Assembly: GCA_963576725.1 (NCBI GenBank) | Contig: OY755237.1 | Coordinates: 63,713,423-63,777,422, forward strand | DNA length: 64,000 nt | Source of the DNA: Azorinus chamasolen | Lineage: Eukaryota > Mollusca > Bivalvia > Cardiida > Solecurtidae | Direction: 5' to 3' | In this document: one piece after another, positions 43,435 through 53,505 of the stretch | How positions within the stretch are numbered: position 1 is the first letter of the stretch | Layout: every line of letters begins with the position of its first letter | Position numbers and translations under genes: made by a program | Notes under the pieces: generated by a model | Told to the model about the DNA's origin: nothing | Seen by the model: the letters and a program-made list of their open reading frames with translations, nothing else | The model's database searches: none

Positions 43435-46276
43435 CTGGAATGAAAAATAAAGCAGTGCATATGCCACATTATCATAAATAAAACCTTTTGTGTCTTACAG
43501 CAATGTAGACTCGTACAAAGCCTATAAAATCTGCAGTTATCCACTTTAACCCTTTCCCTGTTGAATATACATGTACATGTAAGAAAAAATGACATTGTGA
43601 ATATGTACATATATATGCATTAGCTTATTTTTTATATAATGGCATATGTACCAAGGTTCTTTTAGTATTGGAAGAAACTGTAAAGTTATACCTACTTTAA
43701 TTTCATAAGCAAACACTCTAGCAGACCCCGATCATAAGGCTCCTACAGAAGCCTTCTGATCTAGGACTATTTACTCTGTTTGCAAAGATGTGAAAAAGCA
43801 TTTGTATGAGGGAAAATGTTAAAAGCTGTTCATGCTCAAACCAGTAGGTATTCATAAATAGGTGTAAATGTCTCAACACAAACTTTATCCACAACTGGGC
43901 TTCTCCTGTCTATAAATAGATGGGATATTTTGCACTTTCTAACAATGGCATGTTACAGTTCAGAGAAATTGTCAAAAAGCAGAAAGTCTTTTCTGTCATT
44001 TTTATGATTTACAGTAGTTTTATCCTTAAATCAATAGCTATTTTCAATAAATAAGGGAATACGACTTCGATTTTCAGCACAAAACAATATTATAGCAACC
44101 TGGGCTTACGGCAACACTCATTTGTTTGCAAATGTATATGATAAGCAATAGATCTACATGTATATCAGAGTGGCACTCATGTAATGATGATGTTGTGTAA
44201 AGCCATCGAAATTTACAAAACTAATGAACTGTGTCTATGATGCCATAAAGGTGACCGTGTAGCTACATTTAAGGCCAAATATCCGTTTAAATGGAACAAA
44301 CTGAAGTACATGTACTTAGTTTCTAACAACATTCATACAGGCCTTTTTCCGGCTTCTACACTGGTCCATTAACCCTTTCCCTCATATGAACATGTTTTCA
44401 CGCATTTGCAAACAGAGTAGACCCAGACCAGATGGCTCCTAGAGGAGCCGTCTGATCAGGGTCTGCTCTGTTTGCTAATAGAATTTAATAGATCTGTTTC
44501 TTTGCTTTCTAAAATGTATACAATGGGTCACCTCCCATATTTCTTTATAACTACAGTAAAACCCCACTAATGCGACCACCAAAAAGGGACATAATTCACA
44601 GTGGCAAGGGCAGGTGGCTGCTTAATGCAGGACGAAAGTTATGCAGAAAGCTCCTATAGGAGCTTTCTGCATAACTTTCGTCCTGCATTAAGCAACCACC
44701 TGCTTATGAAAACAGCCATGTTTGTTTAAGTGGTCGCATTAAGTGGTCGCATTAGCGGGGTTCTACTGTATTTTATTAATGAATATTCATTAGATATTGA
44801 AATGTGGCCTAAATGCAGAACAGGGAAAAGGTTGAAAGGACCCAATCCCTATTCAAAATTAATAGGTAACATTCCCCAAGTTTTTTGGGGGTTTTTTGGA
44901 GGGGGGGGGGATCCCAATAGAGATCAAATTTGATTAAAATGCTAAAAAAGGCAAAATAAGTTAAAATGGGACCAAAAATGCTTTCCAAATCACTGAGTTT
45001 TAGTGAGAAAAGATTTCCAATTGTTAGAATACATGTGTATTTTCCCTAAAATTGCCAGAAAAAGACCTGTCATATATAAACAACTTAATTGTAGTTATTG
45101 AAATTATTACCTGAATTTTTACAAAGGAAGTTACATGCCATTTTCTTGATAAGAAGGTCAGGGTGAGCGAGCAGATTGACCATTGGTGCGAGAAGGGGAG
45201 ACAAATCAACTGATTTCTGAGTTGTAAGCATCATAACCTGAAACATAAAAAGTCTGTAAATCAATCTGCTGTATGACATTAGGGCATTTTTTTTTCAGTT
45301 AAATTGGAACAGTAAAACATAATCAGGCAAAACATTTCAAGTCAAAATAAAAGTTACAGATCCTGGATTTCAAGTATAAAAGGTTTGTACATAAATACTT
45401 AAACTGCTCTGATCTAATATTTCGACCACTAAGGGCCTTTTTCAAAGATTATCATGTCAAAATACACGTCACATTTTTGTTACATGCATTCAGCCATAAA
45501 ATCAAAGAGAATAATGTTGATCCAGCGTCATGGTGACATTGGGTTGTTTTTTAAAATGTCATGACATCATCAAATGACGTCATGGGTGCAACGACGTCAT
45601 GCATGCATTAGCGCATTATCCTCTTTGATGTTACAGCCAAATGGTCTGTACGTTCTCAGCTTCCATATCCAATCAGTTTCATGGATCTGTCTTTCAGTTC
45701 TACATGCACGGAACATCCGTTTCAAAACTACAAATCTCACATCATCACTGCTATGACCGCCGATTCCAAAATGTCTGTTTATTGGATGTGAGATTTGTAG
45801 ACTGTAATTACCTGTTTATGACGCATGTTTCATTTATAAAGCTACAACCGTGTTGTTTACAAACAAAGCATCGGTACTCATGAAAATTTATGACATAGTG
45901 AGCACTTGCGAATACACAAAAAGCATAAAACATTGAAAGTTTCGAAAGCAGGTAGGGTTCGAGAGTAGGTGCGTCGATTATAGGTAACCATTACTAAGAT
46001 AAAAAATTAAAACGTTTTGTCGATTATGAATACCCCCGAGAGTGCTCATTATCAATCAAAGATGGTTTGAATACCACATCATATTGCAAACCATTGTTTT
46101 TTTCATATGTGTCGAATACTTTGGTTGAGTGTCGCGAAATCACATGACTTTAGAAGGTAATACTTCGTGAAACAAACACATACCCTTGATATGAGGTTCC
46201 TGCATAGAATATGATCATTTTGAACTGCTGGACTGCTTAATTTGAATGCTAGAATATCTGGAGTAAGAATTTCCAT
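42050..46276 (-). CDS. AP4B1: AP-4 complex subunit beta-1, trunk-only form (full span)
   Basis: Three exons on the minus strand join in frame: 46276-46184, 45237-45111 and 43434-42050, totalling 1605 nt, 534 residues plus TGA. The product is an adaptin-type helical repeat trunk with the family hallmarks NPMVRGLSLRT, YVRRTAV and RDQDPVVVVNCL, and matches the beta subunit of the AP-4 clathrin-independent trans-Golgi sorting adaptor throughout. Human AP4B1 is about 740 residues, with a hinge and C-terminal ear after the trunk. Here the ORF stops with TGA where the trunk ends (CEIMDQL), and I find no ear-like exon downstream on this strand. Start choice is ATG 46276, whose product aligns with the family N-terminus. 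Introns carry MITEs, a GIY-YIG-like fragment and a triple nested insertion. Confidence 0.88.
43546..43822 (-). mobile_element. A/B-type MITE in AP4B1 intron 2
   Basis: TTAACCCTTTCCCTGTTGAA to TATGAGGGAAAATGTTAA with a family A body (ATAATGGCATATG). Confidence 0.65.
44369..44834 (+). mobile_element. MITE family B, middle layer
   Basis: TTAACCCTTTCCCTCATATG left, hairpin GGCTCCTAGAGGAGCC, right AACAGGGAAAAGG. Confidence 0.75.
44554..44768 (+). mobile_element. pogo-like MITE, inner layer
   Basis: TA-flanked CAGTAAAACCCCACTAATGC to GCATTAGCGGGGTTCTACTG. Near-perfect arms GCAGGACGAAAGTTATGCAG around GCTCCTATAGGAGC. Confidence 0.8.
45111..45237 (-). CDS. AP4B1: AP4B1 exon 2
   Basis: Acceptor TTTATGTTTCAG, donor GTAATA; phase 0 in, phase 1 out. 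It encodes VMMLTTQKSVDLSPLLAPMV and NLLAHPDLLIKKMACNFLCK, the conserved second helical pair of beta adaptins with its invariant KK. Confidence 0.8.
45575..45582. promoter_or_regulatory. CRE-type palindrome TGACGTCA
   Basis: Perfect TGACGTCA in a run of related GACATCAT/GACGTCAT words (45560-45600) inside AP4B1 intron 1. It could be a CREB/ATF-type site or simply repeat sequence. Confidence 0.2.
45607..45799 (-). pseudogene. fragment resembling a GIY-YIG-type retroelement C-terminus
   Basis: On the minus strand one frame reads HPINRHFGIGGHSSDDVRF, then ERQIHETDWIWKLRTYRPFG and CNIKEDN. HF-x5-HS-x2-D followed by RxxHExxWIWKLRTxxPxG resembles the C-terminus of GIY-YIG endonuclease ORFs of Penelope-like and related elements. 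It lies in AP4B1 intron 1 with no GIY-YIG core or reverse transcriptase next to it. Confidence 0.35.
46184..46276 (-). CDS. AP4B1: AP4B1 exon 1
   Basis: It encodes MEILTPDILAF and then QNDHILCRNLISR, matching the N-terminal helix of beta-4 adaptin. The donor AGG|GTATGT is phase 0. The reading frame stays open upstream, so a few extra N-terminal residues from a non-ATG or spliced start cannot be excluded. Confidence 0.65.
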
Positions 46277-46452
46277 GATTTTCAATTTGTTGATCTGCCC
46301 ACTTTTGATAGCTGGTTCTTTGCATTTCTGCGCTGGGACCAATTCTGGAACAAGAGTTGTCGTTACTACTATGATAGAGGTAACAATAAAACTTTGGCAT
46401 AACCAACACTTCTGTACACGGATTGCGTAGGAAGTCTTAAATAGAAATCACA

Positions 46453-46541
46453 AATTAATGGGTGAATTAGTTAATGAATTAGTTGATGAATGAATGAATT
46501 AATTAGAATGAATTTATGAATTCTAATGAATGGATGAATAT
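46453..46541 (+). repeat. GAAT-rich simple repeat
   Basis: Imperfect (GAAT/TGAAT)n between AP4B1 exon 1 and the retrotransposon. Confidence 0.6.
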
Positions 46542-46695
46542 TTCGACTGACGGATCTGGAAGAATACATGTACATGGATCACAGGGGTAATATTCTGAAA
46601 ATGGTTGATCCTTCGAAAGCAAAAGTAGTAATGCAAAAAGAGAAAATTGCAGACTCGGTTTTATTAAGTCTGTTCATGAGTAGTAATTAAAAGTG

Positions 46696-47138
46696 CCACT
46701 TTTATACCCATACACACTTCAGACATTGAGCTGAATCCAGGACCTGGAATAGAATATCCCTGTGGAGCATGTGCACAGGAGGTAACATGGAATGACAAGG
46801 GCATACTGTGTGACTCCTGTGACACATGGTTCCACATTAGCTGCCAAGGTGTGGGTGATAGCACTTATGATAGGCTCTCACATTCTAGCTTCACATGGAA
46901 TTGTACACATTGTGGCATTACTAATTTCTCATTGTCTTTGTCGGAGTCTCTGAACACCTTGTCCAGTCGATCTGTTTTCACACCACTGGATAACCTCTCA
47001 GGCACAGACACTCAACCTGAATCACCATATAGCACCCACAACACATCAGCTCACAACAGATCCCCCACGACCACATCCACGCCGAAACCCAAAGTGAAAA
47101 GAGCAAACCTCCCAACTGGACAAAAACTGAAAGAATAA
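46696..47138 (+). pseudogene. retrotransposon ORF1 region, PHD zinc finger
   Basis: The open frame includes DIELNPGPG and a PHD-type Cys/His pattern: CGAC, then GILCDSCDTWFHISCQGV, then CTHCG. A Ser/Thr-rich linker follows to the stop at 47138. The endonuclease frame overlaps this end, and the switch near 47085-47110 looks like a frameshift in an originally continuous ORF. There is no ATG at the truncated 5' side. Confidence 0.7.
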
Positions 47139-49920
47139 CAGTTCTGAACATAAACTGTAGATCAGTTAAAAACAAAATCCCTGACTTGCACCAAGTAATT
47201 GACCAGACAAAAGCTGATGTAATTTGCCTCACTGAAACCTGGTTAAAGCCTGAGATAATGACCACAGAGGTTTTCCCTAGCTGTTTAAACTACCAAGTTT
47301 ATAGGGACGACAGAACAACTGGTCAGGGGGGAGGTGTGCTCCTGGCTGTGAGCAACAAGCTCCTCAGCCAGGAACACTTAAAATCAGACTGCAATATAGT
47401 TTGGGCAAAAATATCTGTGGCAGGCCAGAGGGACACTTATATATCATCTTTTTATAAACCTCATGAAAATGATGAGATCTCCTTGGATGGGCTCTGGGCT
47501 TCAGTTTCTAAAATCCCTAAAAACAGTAACATCTGGATTTTTGGAGATTTCAATCTGCCAGACATTGATTGGTCAAACGAATCACCATCAAAGAGCTGTA
47601 AGTTCAAGAGCTTATGTGACCGTTTCACCGAAAATTTAGTTAACTGGAATCTTGAACAAATGGTCAAAATCCCGACAAGAGGAAGTAACATCCTAGACTT
47701 ATTTCTCACAAATATCCCGGCAATGACACACAATATAAAAACCCTACCGAGCCTTAGTTCGTCTGACCATGACATTGTCTTCCACGAACTCAATATGAGA
47801 AAAGGTCGTCCAGCCCAAAAAAAAGAGACTTGTCAAATCCTACAAAAAGGCTAACTGGGAGAACTTCAAAAGAGATATGAAGTCTTTCTCTGAGAAATTC
47901 CTACAGTCTAACCATCCAAATCCAAATGACTCATGGAATAACCTGAAAATTGAAATAAATAAACTATCAGTAAAACACATACCAAGCAGACTCAGTAAGG
48001 TTCGTTCTGACCTCCCATGGATCAACCATGATTTGGTGAAAAAGATCAGGAAAAGGGACAGAATGTACACTAAGTTAAAGTCAACTTCAAAAGACCAGAG
48101 GGCTTGGTCTAAATTCAAAAGCCTTAAGTCGAGTATTCAGAGGGAGATTAGACAAGCTTACTGGTCGTACATTGAATCTATTATATTCAGCGATGGTAAC
48201 AGTGTAGGCCAGAAGAAGAAATTCTACTCCTTTATCAAACACAACAAAACAGAAAACTCAGGCATAGCACCACTAAGTCACAATGGCCAAATTTACTCTG
48301 AACCTACAGCCAAAGCCAACATCTTCAGTTTGAATCAGTCTTTTCACGCCCTCAGCCCCTTAGTCTTAAACAACTGGCTAAAAGTGCAGCCTCCATACCC
48401 CCCCCCATCAACCTATGCCCCCTATCAACATCAATTTGAATGGAGTGGATAAACTTCTACTTGGTCTCAACCCCAACAAAGCTTCAGGGCCGGACGAAAT
48501 CTCCCCTAGAATTCTTAATGAACTACATAAAGAACTTGCCCCTGTCCTCTGTATCATTTTCCAAAGGTCATTAGAAACTGGGATAGTCCCTGACGACTGG
48601 AAACATGCAATTATCGCACCTATTTTCAAGAAGGGTCAAAAATCAAAACCGAGTAACTACCGTCCGATCTCACTAACTTGCATTGCCTCCAAACTGATGG
48701 AACACATTATTGTCTCAAACATCATGGATTATCTTGACTCCCATAGCATACTTAGCCCACAACAGCATGGTTTTAGATCCGGGCATAGCTGTGAGACCCA
48801 GCTAATTGGATTCACACAAGAACTTGCTGATAATTTAGATCAAGGCCAACAAACAGATGTCATTATAATGGATTTTAGTAATTAGCTTTCGATAAAGTTG
48901 ATCATCATAAACTAATTCATAAACTCAAAGGCCTAGGTATCAACGAAAATGTCACTCTTTGGATACAATCTTTCCTAAGAAATAGATCCCAGCAAGTTCT
49001 TGTGGAGGGTGAAACATCTGAATCCCTACCAGTTATGTCCGGAGTCCCCCAAGGTTCAGTACTCGGTCCATCCCTGTTTCTAGCATATATAAATGACCTG
49101 CCTAGTTCAATCAAAAGTAGAGCACGACTGTTTGCTGATGACACCATAGTCTATTTATTATTTAACCATCAAATCACACTCACAAGCAGAAACACTACAA
49201 CAAGATCTACACTGTCTGGAAGCCTGGGAAAAAGACTGGGCAATGGAGTTCAACCCCGACAAGTGTGAGGTGCTCAGGATCCATCGTAAAAGAAACCCAC
49301 TTTTATACCCATACACACTACATGAAAAATAACTCAAATCTACTGAAAGTTCAAAATATTTAGGAATTGAAATTGGCAAAATTTTGACATGGGCAAATCA
49401 CACCAATAATATAACATCCAAGGCTAATAACACTCTTCGCTTCATTAAGAGAAATGTTAAAACAGAGAACAAACAGATAAAGGAAGCAGCCTACAAAACA
49501 TATGTCCGTCCCCAGGTGGAATACTGTTCTTCTATTTGGCATCCTTGGCAGCAGTATCTAACTCATAGGCTAGAAATGGTCCAAAGATCCGCAGCTCGCT
49601 ACGTTTTCAATAACTACCAGTACACCAGTAGTGTCTCAGAAATGTTAACCTCACTGAATTGGAGAACACTCGAACAAAGAAGAAATCATTCCTCTTTGGT
49701 CCTCTTCTTCAAAATCAGATGTAACCTAGTAGTGGTTGATCATAATCATCTCACTCAGACTAGAAACTTGAACTATTTGATCCCTTTTTCCAAAACTCAG
49801 AACCACCTTGTTTCTTTCTTCCCCAGAACAATCAGGCTTTGGAACGGTCTATCACAACATGTACAGTCCACTCCAGACTTAGAGACATTTATTCTTAGTC
49901 TGACTGCACTGTATCACTGA
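47126..49920 (+). pseudogene. retrotransposon endonuclease-reverse transcriptase, frameshifted
   Basis: Endonuclease motifs VLNINCRSVKNK, CLTETWL, FGDFNLPDIDW and SDHDIVF are intact. Reverse transcriptase motifs include NKASGPDEI, SNYRPISLT, GVPQGSVLGP and catalytic FADD at 49131-49142. Breaks: a frameshift at an A-run near 47816-47823, another at a C-run near 48400, FSN-stop near 48883 where the family has an intact DFSKAFD-like block, a shift near 49170, and a stop after LHEK near 49330. The C-terminal block ends at the TGA at 49918-49920. Confidence 0.8.
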
Positions 49921-50082
49921 GTCATATATGTCACCTATTGCTTTTAAGTGGCTTTGGGGCCTTTTATCTTTTTAATTTGCACATATTAACCATGTCTTTT
50001 AACTTTGCACACTGTTTCCTGACAGCGCCTGTCTATAATAATCGGTGAACGATTGTCGACAGTATAAAGTTGAAGTTGAAGT

Positions 50083-50470
50083 GCAACACTACTCACGCCC
50101 CCTAGCACCGGCTTAAGCAGTATTCAATTTTCGAAACTAATAACATGAAAACTAATGATCCCGAAGGACCAGAAAATATAACAACACTGAGAATGTATAT
50201 GTATATATAGAATATACATGTTATATACATATACTGACTCAAACGTGTCTTACCCCTGTGACATGGATACATCATTTGTGAAATAAGCATAAACAGGTTT
50301 GAGCAGAGACATGACATACATATGTCTCCGGTTTGAGTGACCATGTCCTTATACATGCTAGTTTAAACATTTGTATCTGTATCTATCTGATAAAATATCT
50401 ATAAAATATGTATCTACATATTTTAATTATTACTCATATTTTTTACAGTTGTACATATATGCATTTAACA
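50083..50470. other. intergenic DNA without recognised features
   Basis: TATATA-rich; no exon or repeat terminus recognised. Confidence 0.4.
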
Positions 50471-50639
50471 AATGACCACAATTAGATATACAAGTAAATG
50501 GGTTGGACCACAAGTTCTGACAATGTTCAATACACTAACACCATCACAAAACACAGAAATCGGTTCAGCGCATCATCTACTTGTGGAAGAAAGCAAATCT
50601 GCCCACAGTGGAATGTGGAATCTTCTGTTCGTTACAATC

Positions 50640-50827
50640 AAGCATTTTATGAACACAGGAATAACTGATGATGGCAGAAACTGTGGGATCAGATTTATAT
50701 ATGTTTCATAAACAAGCAGCTAGCAAACACTGATCAGATGGCTTAGAGCTACAGGAACCGTCAGACCTTGGTACGTCTTCTCTGTCTGCAAACGTGTTAA
50801 AAGGCGTATCTATGGAATAAAGGGTTA
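50640..50827 (-). mobile_element. degenerate MITE family A
   Basis: GATGGCAGAAACTGTGGGAT and GTATCTATGGAATAAAGGGT, then TAA. Confidence 0.55.
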
Positions 50828-50828
50828 A

Positions 50829-51075
50829 TTTAACCCTTTCCCTGTTCTATGTTTATTTCAACTTTCAATACCTACTGAATATTAATGAACAAAAAATTAT
50901 AATGCAATATGGAAGGAGGAACAATGTAGACATTTTAGAAAGTAAAGAAACAGATCTATCAATTTTATTAGCAAACAGAGCAGACCCTGATCAGATGGCT
51001 CCTCTAGGAGCCGTCTGATCTGAGTCTACTCTGTTTGCAAATGCGTGAAAACACGTTTATATGAGGGAATGGTTA
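50829..51075 (-). mobile_element. MITE family B
   Basis: TTAACCCTTTCCCTGTTCTA to TATGAGGGAATGGTTAA, hairpin GGCTCCTCTAGGAGCC. Confidence 0.8.
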
Positions 51076-51379
51076 ATATGCCAAATGTAAGTTTTAAAAC
51101 ACTCATCAATATGTGGTGGACATTTAACTCACATTCGGTCACACTGGAATGACGCCAGACCGCCCAGTCATAGCATAGTCATATGCAGAGCCCTAAGCAA
51201 GGGATTTCAAAGTGCATATGTATATTGTATAACCTGACTAGAGATAATCATATACATGTAGTACGATAACTAAGTATTGGATGCAGTGCTTTAATGGATT
51301 GGTCAATTTGTGAAAATTAACAAAAACCCTTCTACAGTGGTCATGTACAGAAGGAATATGACTACGGCTGTTTTCCCTC

Positions 51380-51500
51380 ATATAAATTCTTTTTCATGTC
51401 TTTCAAACAGAAGAAGCCGTCTGATCAGGGTCCGCTCTATGTGTTTATTGAATGATATAGTAAAGTTTCTGCAGTTTCTGCAAAAAAAATGTATAAAATT
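51380..51500 (+). mobile_element. truncated MITE family B
   Basis: TTTCCCTCATATAAATTC and GAAGCCGTCTGATCAGGGTC; the left hairpin arm is missing. Confidence 0.45.
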
Positions 51501-51515
51501 ATAAAATTTAGCTAA

Positions 51516-51580
51516 ATCTCAGTTTTAATTATATAAATCTACTAAATTTAGTAGATTTATATCATTAAGACTGAGATTGA
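51516..51580. repeat. 65-nt palindrome
   Basis: AATCTCAGTTTTAATTATAT and matching ATATCATTAAGACTGAGATT around AAATCTACTAAATTTAGTAG. Confidence 0.65.
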
Positions 51581-51813
51581 CATAAGCAGATCGATTGGAA
51601 CTTGATCCATTGATAAATTCACTTACAAGAGCTATTTGCAAGAGGTTTGCCGTGTGTGGTGTTTACTAGGCTCATAGATCATAGTATGAGAAGTTGTTTG
51701 AGATTATTTCGTATGAATCTATTTGTGGAAGAATCTACAGATTCCGAATAATAATCTCCAGAAAATTTTTAAATTGATATCGTCTTGGTTTATTTATATT
51801 TTATCCTCTCACG

Positions 51814-52020
51814 TTAACCAACGTCCATAGCTGGACGTAACAATACATTTGCAAACAGTTTGGATCCAGATGAGACGCCGAGTAACTCGGCGTCTCATCA
51901 GGATCCAAACTGTTTGACACCCTGGTTGCATGTTAGTAGAGATTGATTAAAGCTTGAATTTGAAAATGTAGTGGGTGAAAAAATCTGCAAAAATAATTTG
52001 CTCAGTAGGCTAAAGTTTAA
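51814..52020 (+). mobile_element. MITE family G
   Basis: TTAACCAACGTCCATAGC to CAGTAGGCTAAAGTTTAA; hairpin GCAAACAGTTTGGATCCAGA, GATGAGACGCCGAGTAACTC and ATCAGGATCC. Only the A opposite A breaks the stem. Confidence 0.75.
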
Positions 52021-52094
52021 TGCAACGAGAGCACCGCGTGAGTGTACTAACGCTCGTCGGTTTGATTTTAACCTTTGTGACGTTCAACAAGTGT

Positions 52095-52340
52095 GTGACG
52101 TTTCATAACATTTGCATGAATAGTAATTACCAACTTTTGAATATTTATCAGATAGGTTATTATGAATTGATGTACAATGGTGTGTTGGTATTGGTATATA
52201 AACTGTAGAGTCAGATCTATTATAAGTTGCATAAGCAAACAGAGCAGACCCTGATCAGACGGTTCCTATAGGAGCAGTCTGATCTGGGTCTACGCTATTC
52301 GAAAAGGCGTGAAAAGCGTTTATATGAAGGAAAAGGTTAA
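52095..52340 (-). mobile_element. MITE family A/B
   Basis: GCATGAATAGTAATTACC body; hairpin GGTTCCTATAGGAGC; end ATGAAGGAAAAGGTTAA. Confidence 0.6.
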
Positions 52341-52611
52341 ACAACCACAGTAAGACATTTGAATGGCCGAAGTCGAGATTCTAACATACGATATTCTTTA
52401 CTACTGACATATATTCTAATAGGCGAACATATAAAACACTATTGTGTGCAATAATTTAGGCTAATATCGCACGTTATATAGAACTTAGGAGATTCAGTCG
52501 TATGACCTTTCGAATAACGAGCCCCAGGCTATCGATGTTCATCATGCTCAGTTTTGCACGCCCACTTCTGATATGCATATAAATGATTGAACGGATCTAT
52601 GGCGGAACGTT

Positions 52612-52826
52612 AACTGTAGAGTAAACCTTTATAAAGCGACCACTTTGAGAGTAAACATGGGTGTCTTTAAATGCAGGTGATTGTTAAATGCAGCACGAAA
52701 GAAATGCAAGAGCACTCCTACATGAGCGTTCTGTGTAGCATTCGTTCTGCATTCAGCTGCCACTTGCCTTTCAGACTCAGATTTAGACCCCTTTTTGGGT
52801 GGTAGCTTAAGCGGGGTTTACTGTAG
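52612..52826 (+). mobile_element. degenerate pogo-like MITE
   Basis: GTAGAGTAAACCTTTATAAA to AAGCGGGGTTTACTGTA; CACGAAAGAAATGCAAGAGC arms. Confidence 0.6.
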
Positions 52827-52837
52827 CTGAAAAGATA

Positions 52838-53050
52838 TCTTACTTTTTAGCACGCTATATTTTTGAACAAGTGATAAGTCTGAAAAGCAATTTGCATCCA
52901 GAGTAGACGCCGTCTAACTCAACGTCTCACCATAATCCAAACATTTTGTCATTCTAGTTGTGTATTTGAAAAGAAATGGTGGAAAGGGGAACTTTAATAC
53001 TAATGCTGACGACAATTACTTTGCAGACGACACTTTTAAAGCATGCTTAG
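52838..53050 (+). mobile_element. degenerate MITE family G
   Basis: TTTTTAGCACGCTATA, CATCCAGAGTAGACGCCG and AAAGCATGCTTAG; it ends about 140 nt before exon 1a. Confidence 0.5.
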
Positions 53051-53188
53051 AAATGGACACTGTATGTACTGACGTTAACTTCACCAGCGCGTCACGCACC
53101 AGTTAGCACGTTTCTCACGTGAATCTTTTGTATATGTCGGTACTAATTAATCTCTATATCATATGATTTGAAAATCATATGAAACAAT

Positions 53189-53505
53189 ATGGCTGCTGTG
53201 TGGACTTTGGGTATAGTTGCCATGCTATTAATAGGGAGCAAGGCTTTCGTTCCTGATTTCCCCTTTAGAAATCTGTCGTTAGCGTGGTCGGCCCGCGTCG
53301 ATGACCTGGTCAGTCGACTCACACTGGCTGACGTCATGTTTCAGATGGCTAAAGGCGGCGCCGGAATACACGGTGGTCCAGCGCCAGCCATTCCCCGATT
53401 GGGGATCGGGCCTTTCGCTTGGAACACAGAGTGTCTCCGAGGTGACGCCACGGCAGGAGAAGCTACTTCGTTCCCGCAAGCCATTGGTCTGGCCGCCGCA
53501 TTTAA
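53189..53505 (+). CDS. GH3 first exon, copy 1a
   Basis: ATG in ACAATATGG. MAAVWTLGIVAMLLIGSKAF is a good signal peptide, followed by DFPFRNLSLAWSARVDDLV and AIPRLGIGPFAW. The donor TTTAA|GTAAGT leaves phase 2, which with exon 2 gives AAAFN-PKL, the more canonical GH3 reading. No second exon of its own is visible before 55642. It is either an alternative first exon or the remnant of a tandem gene copy. Confidence 0.75.

Larger units (their letters stand above)
44338..45069 (+). mobile_element. element H, outer layer of a triple nest
   Basis: CAGGCCTTTTTCCGGCTTC to TTGCCAGAAAAAGACCTG; exact TCATA flanks (44333-44337, 45070-45074). It lies in AP4B1 intron 2, ending about 40 nt from exon 2. Confidence 0.75.
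46696..50082 (+). mobile_element. non-LTR retrotransposon (CR1/jockey-type), decayed
   Basis: About 3.4 kb in plus orientation, upstream of and divergent from AP4B1. Order: PHD finger, AP-endonuclease-like domain, reverse transcriptase, C-terminal domain, short 3' UTR, and a GTTGAAGTTGAAGT tail at 50069-50082 instead of poly(A). Clade assignment (CR1 or a relative carrying a PHD finger) is from domain order. Frameshifts and stops show it is dead. The 5' end is probably truncated. Confidence 0.85.

Noticed and set aside
46215..46409. Alternative AP4B1 N-terminus in the overlapping minus frame starting MLVMPKFY
   Set aside because: The frame with QNDHILCRNLISR matches adaptins and splices in phase; the other frame does not.
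47461..48118. Minus-strand ORFs in the retrotransposon
   Set aside because: Shadows of the endonuclease and linker frames on the plus strand.
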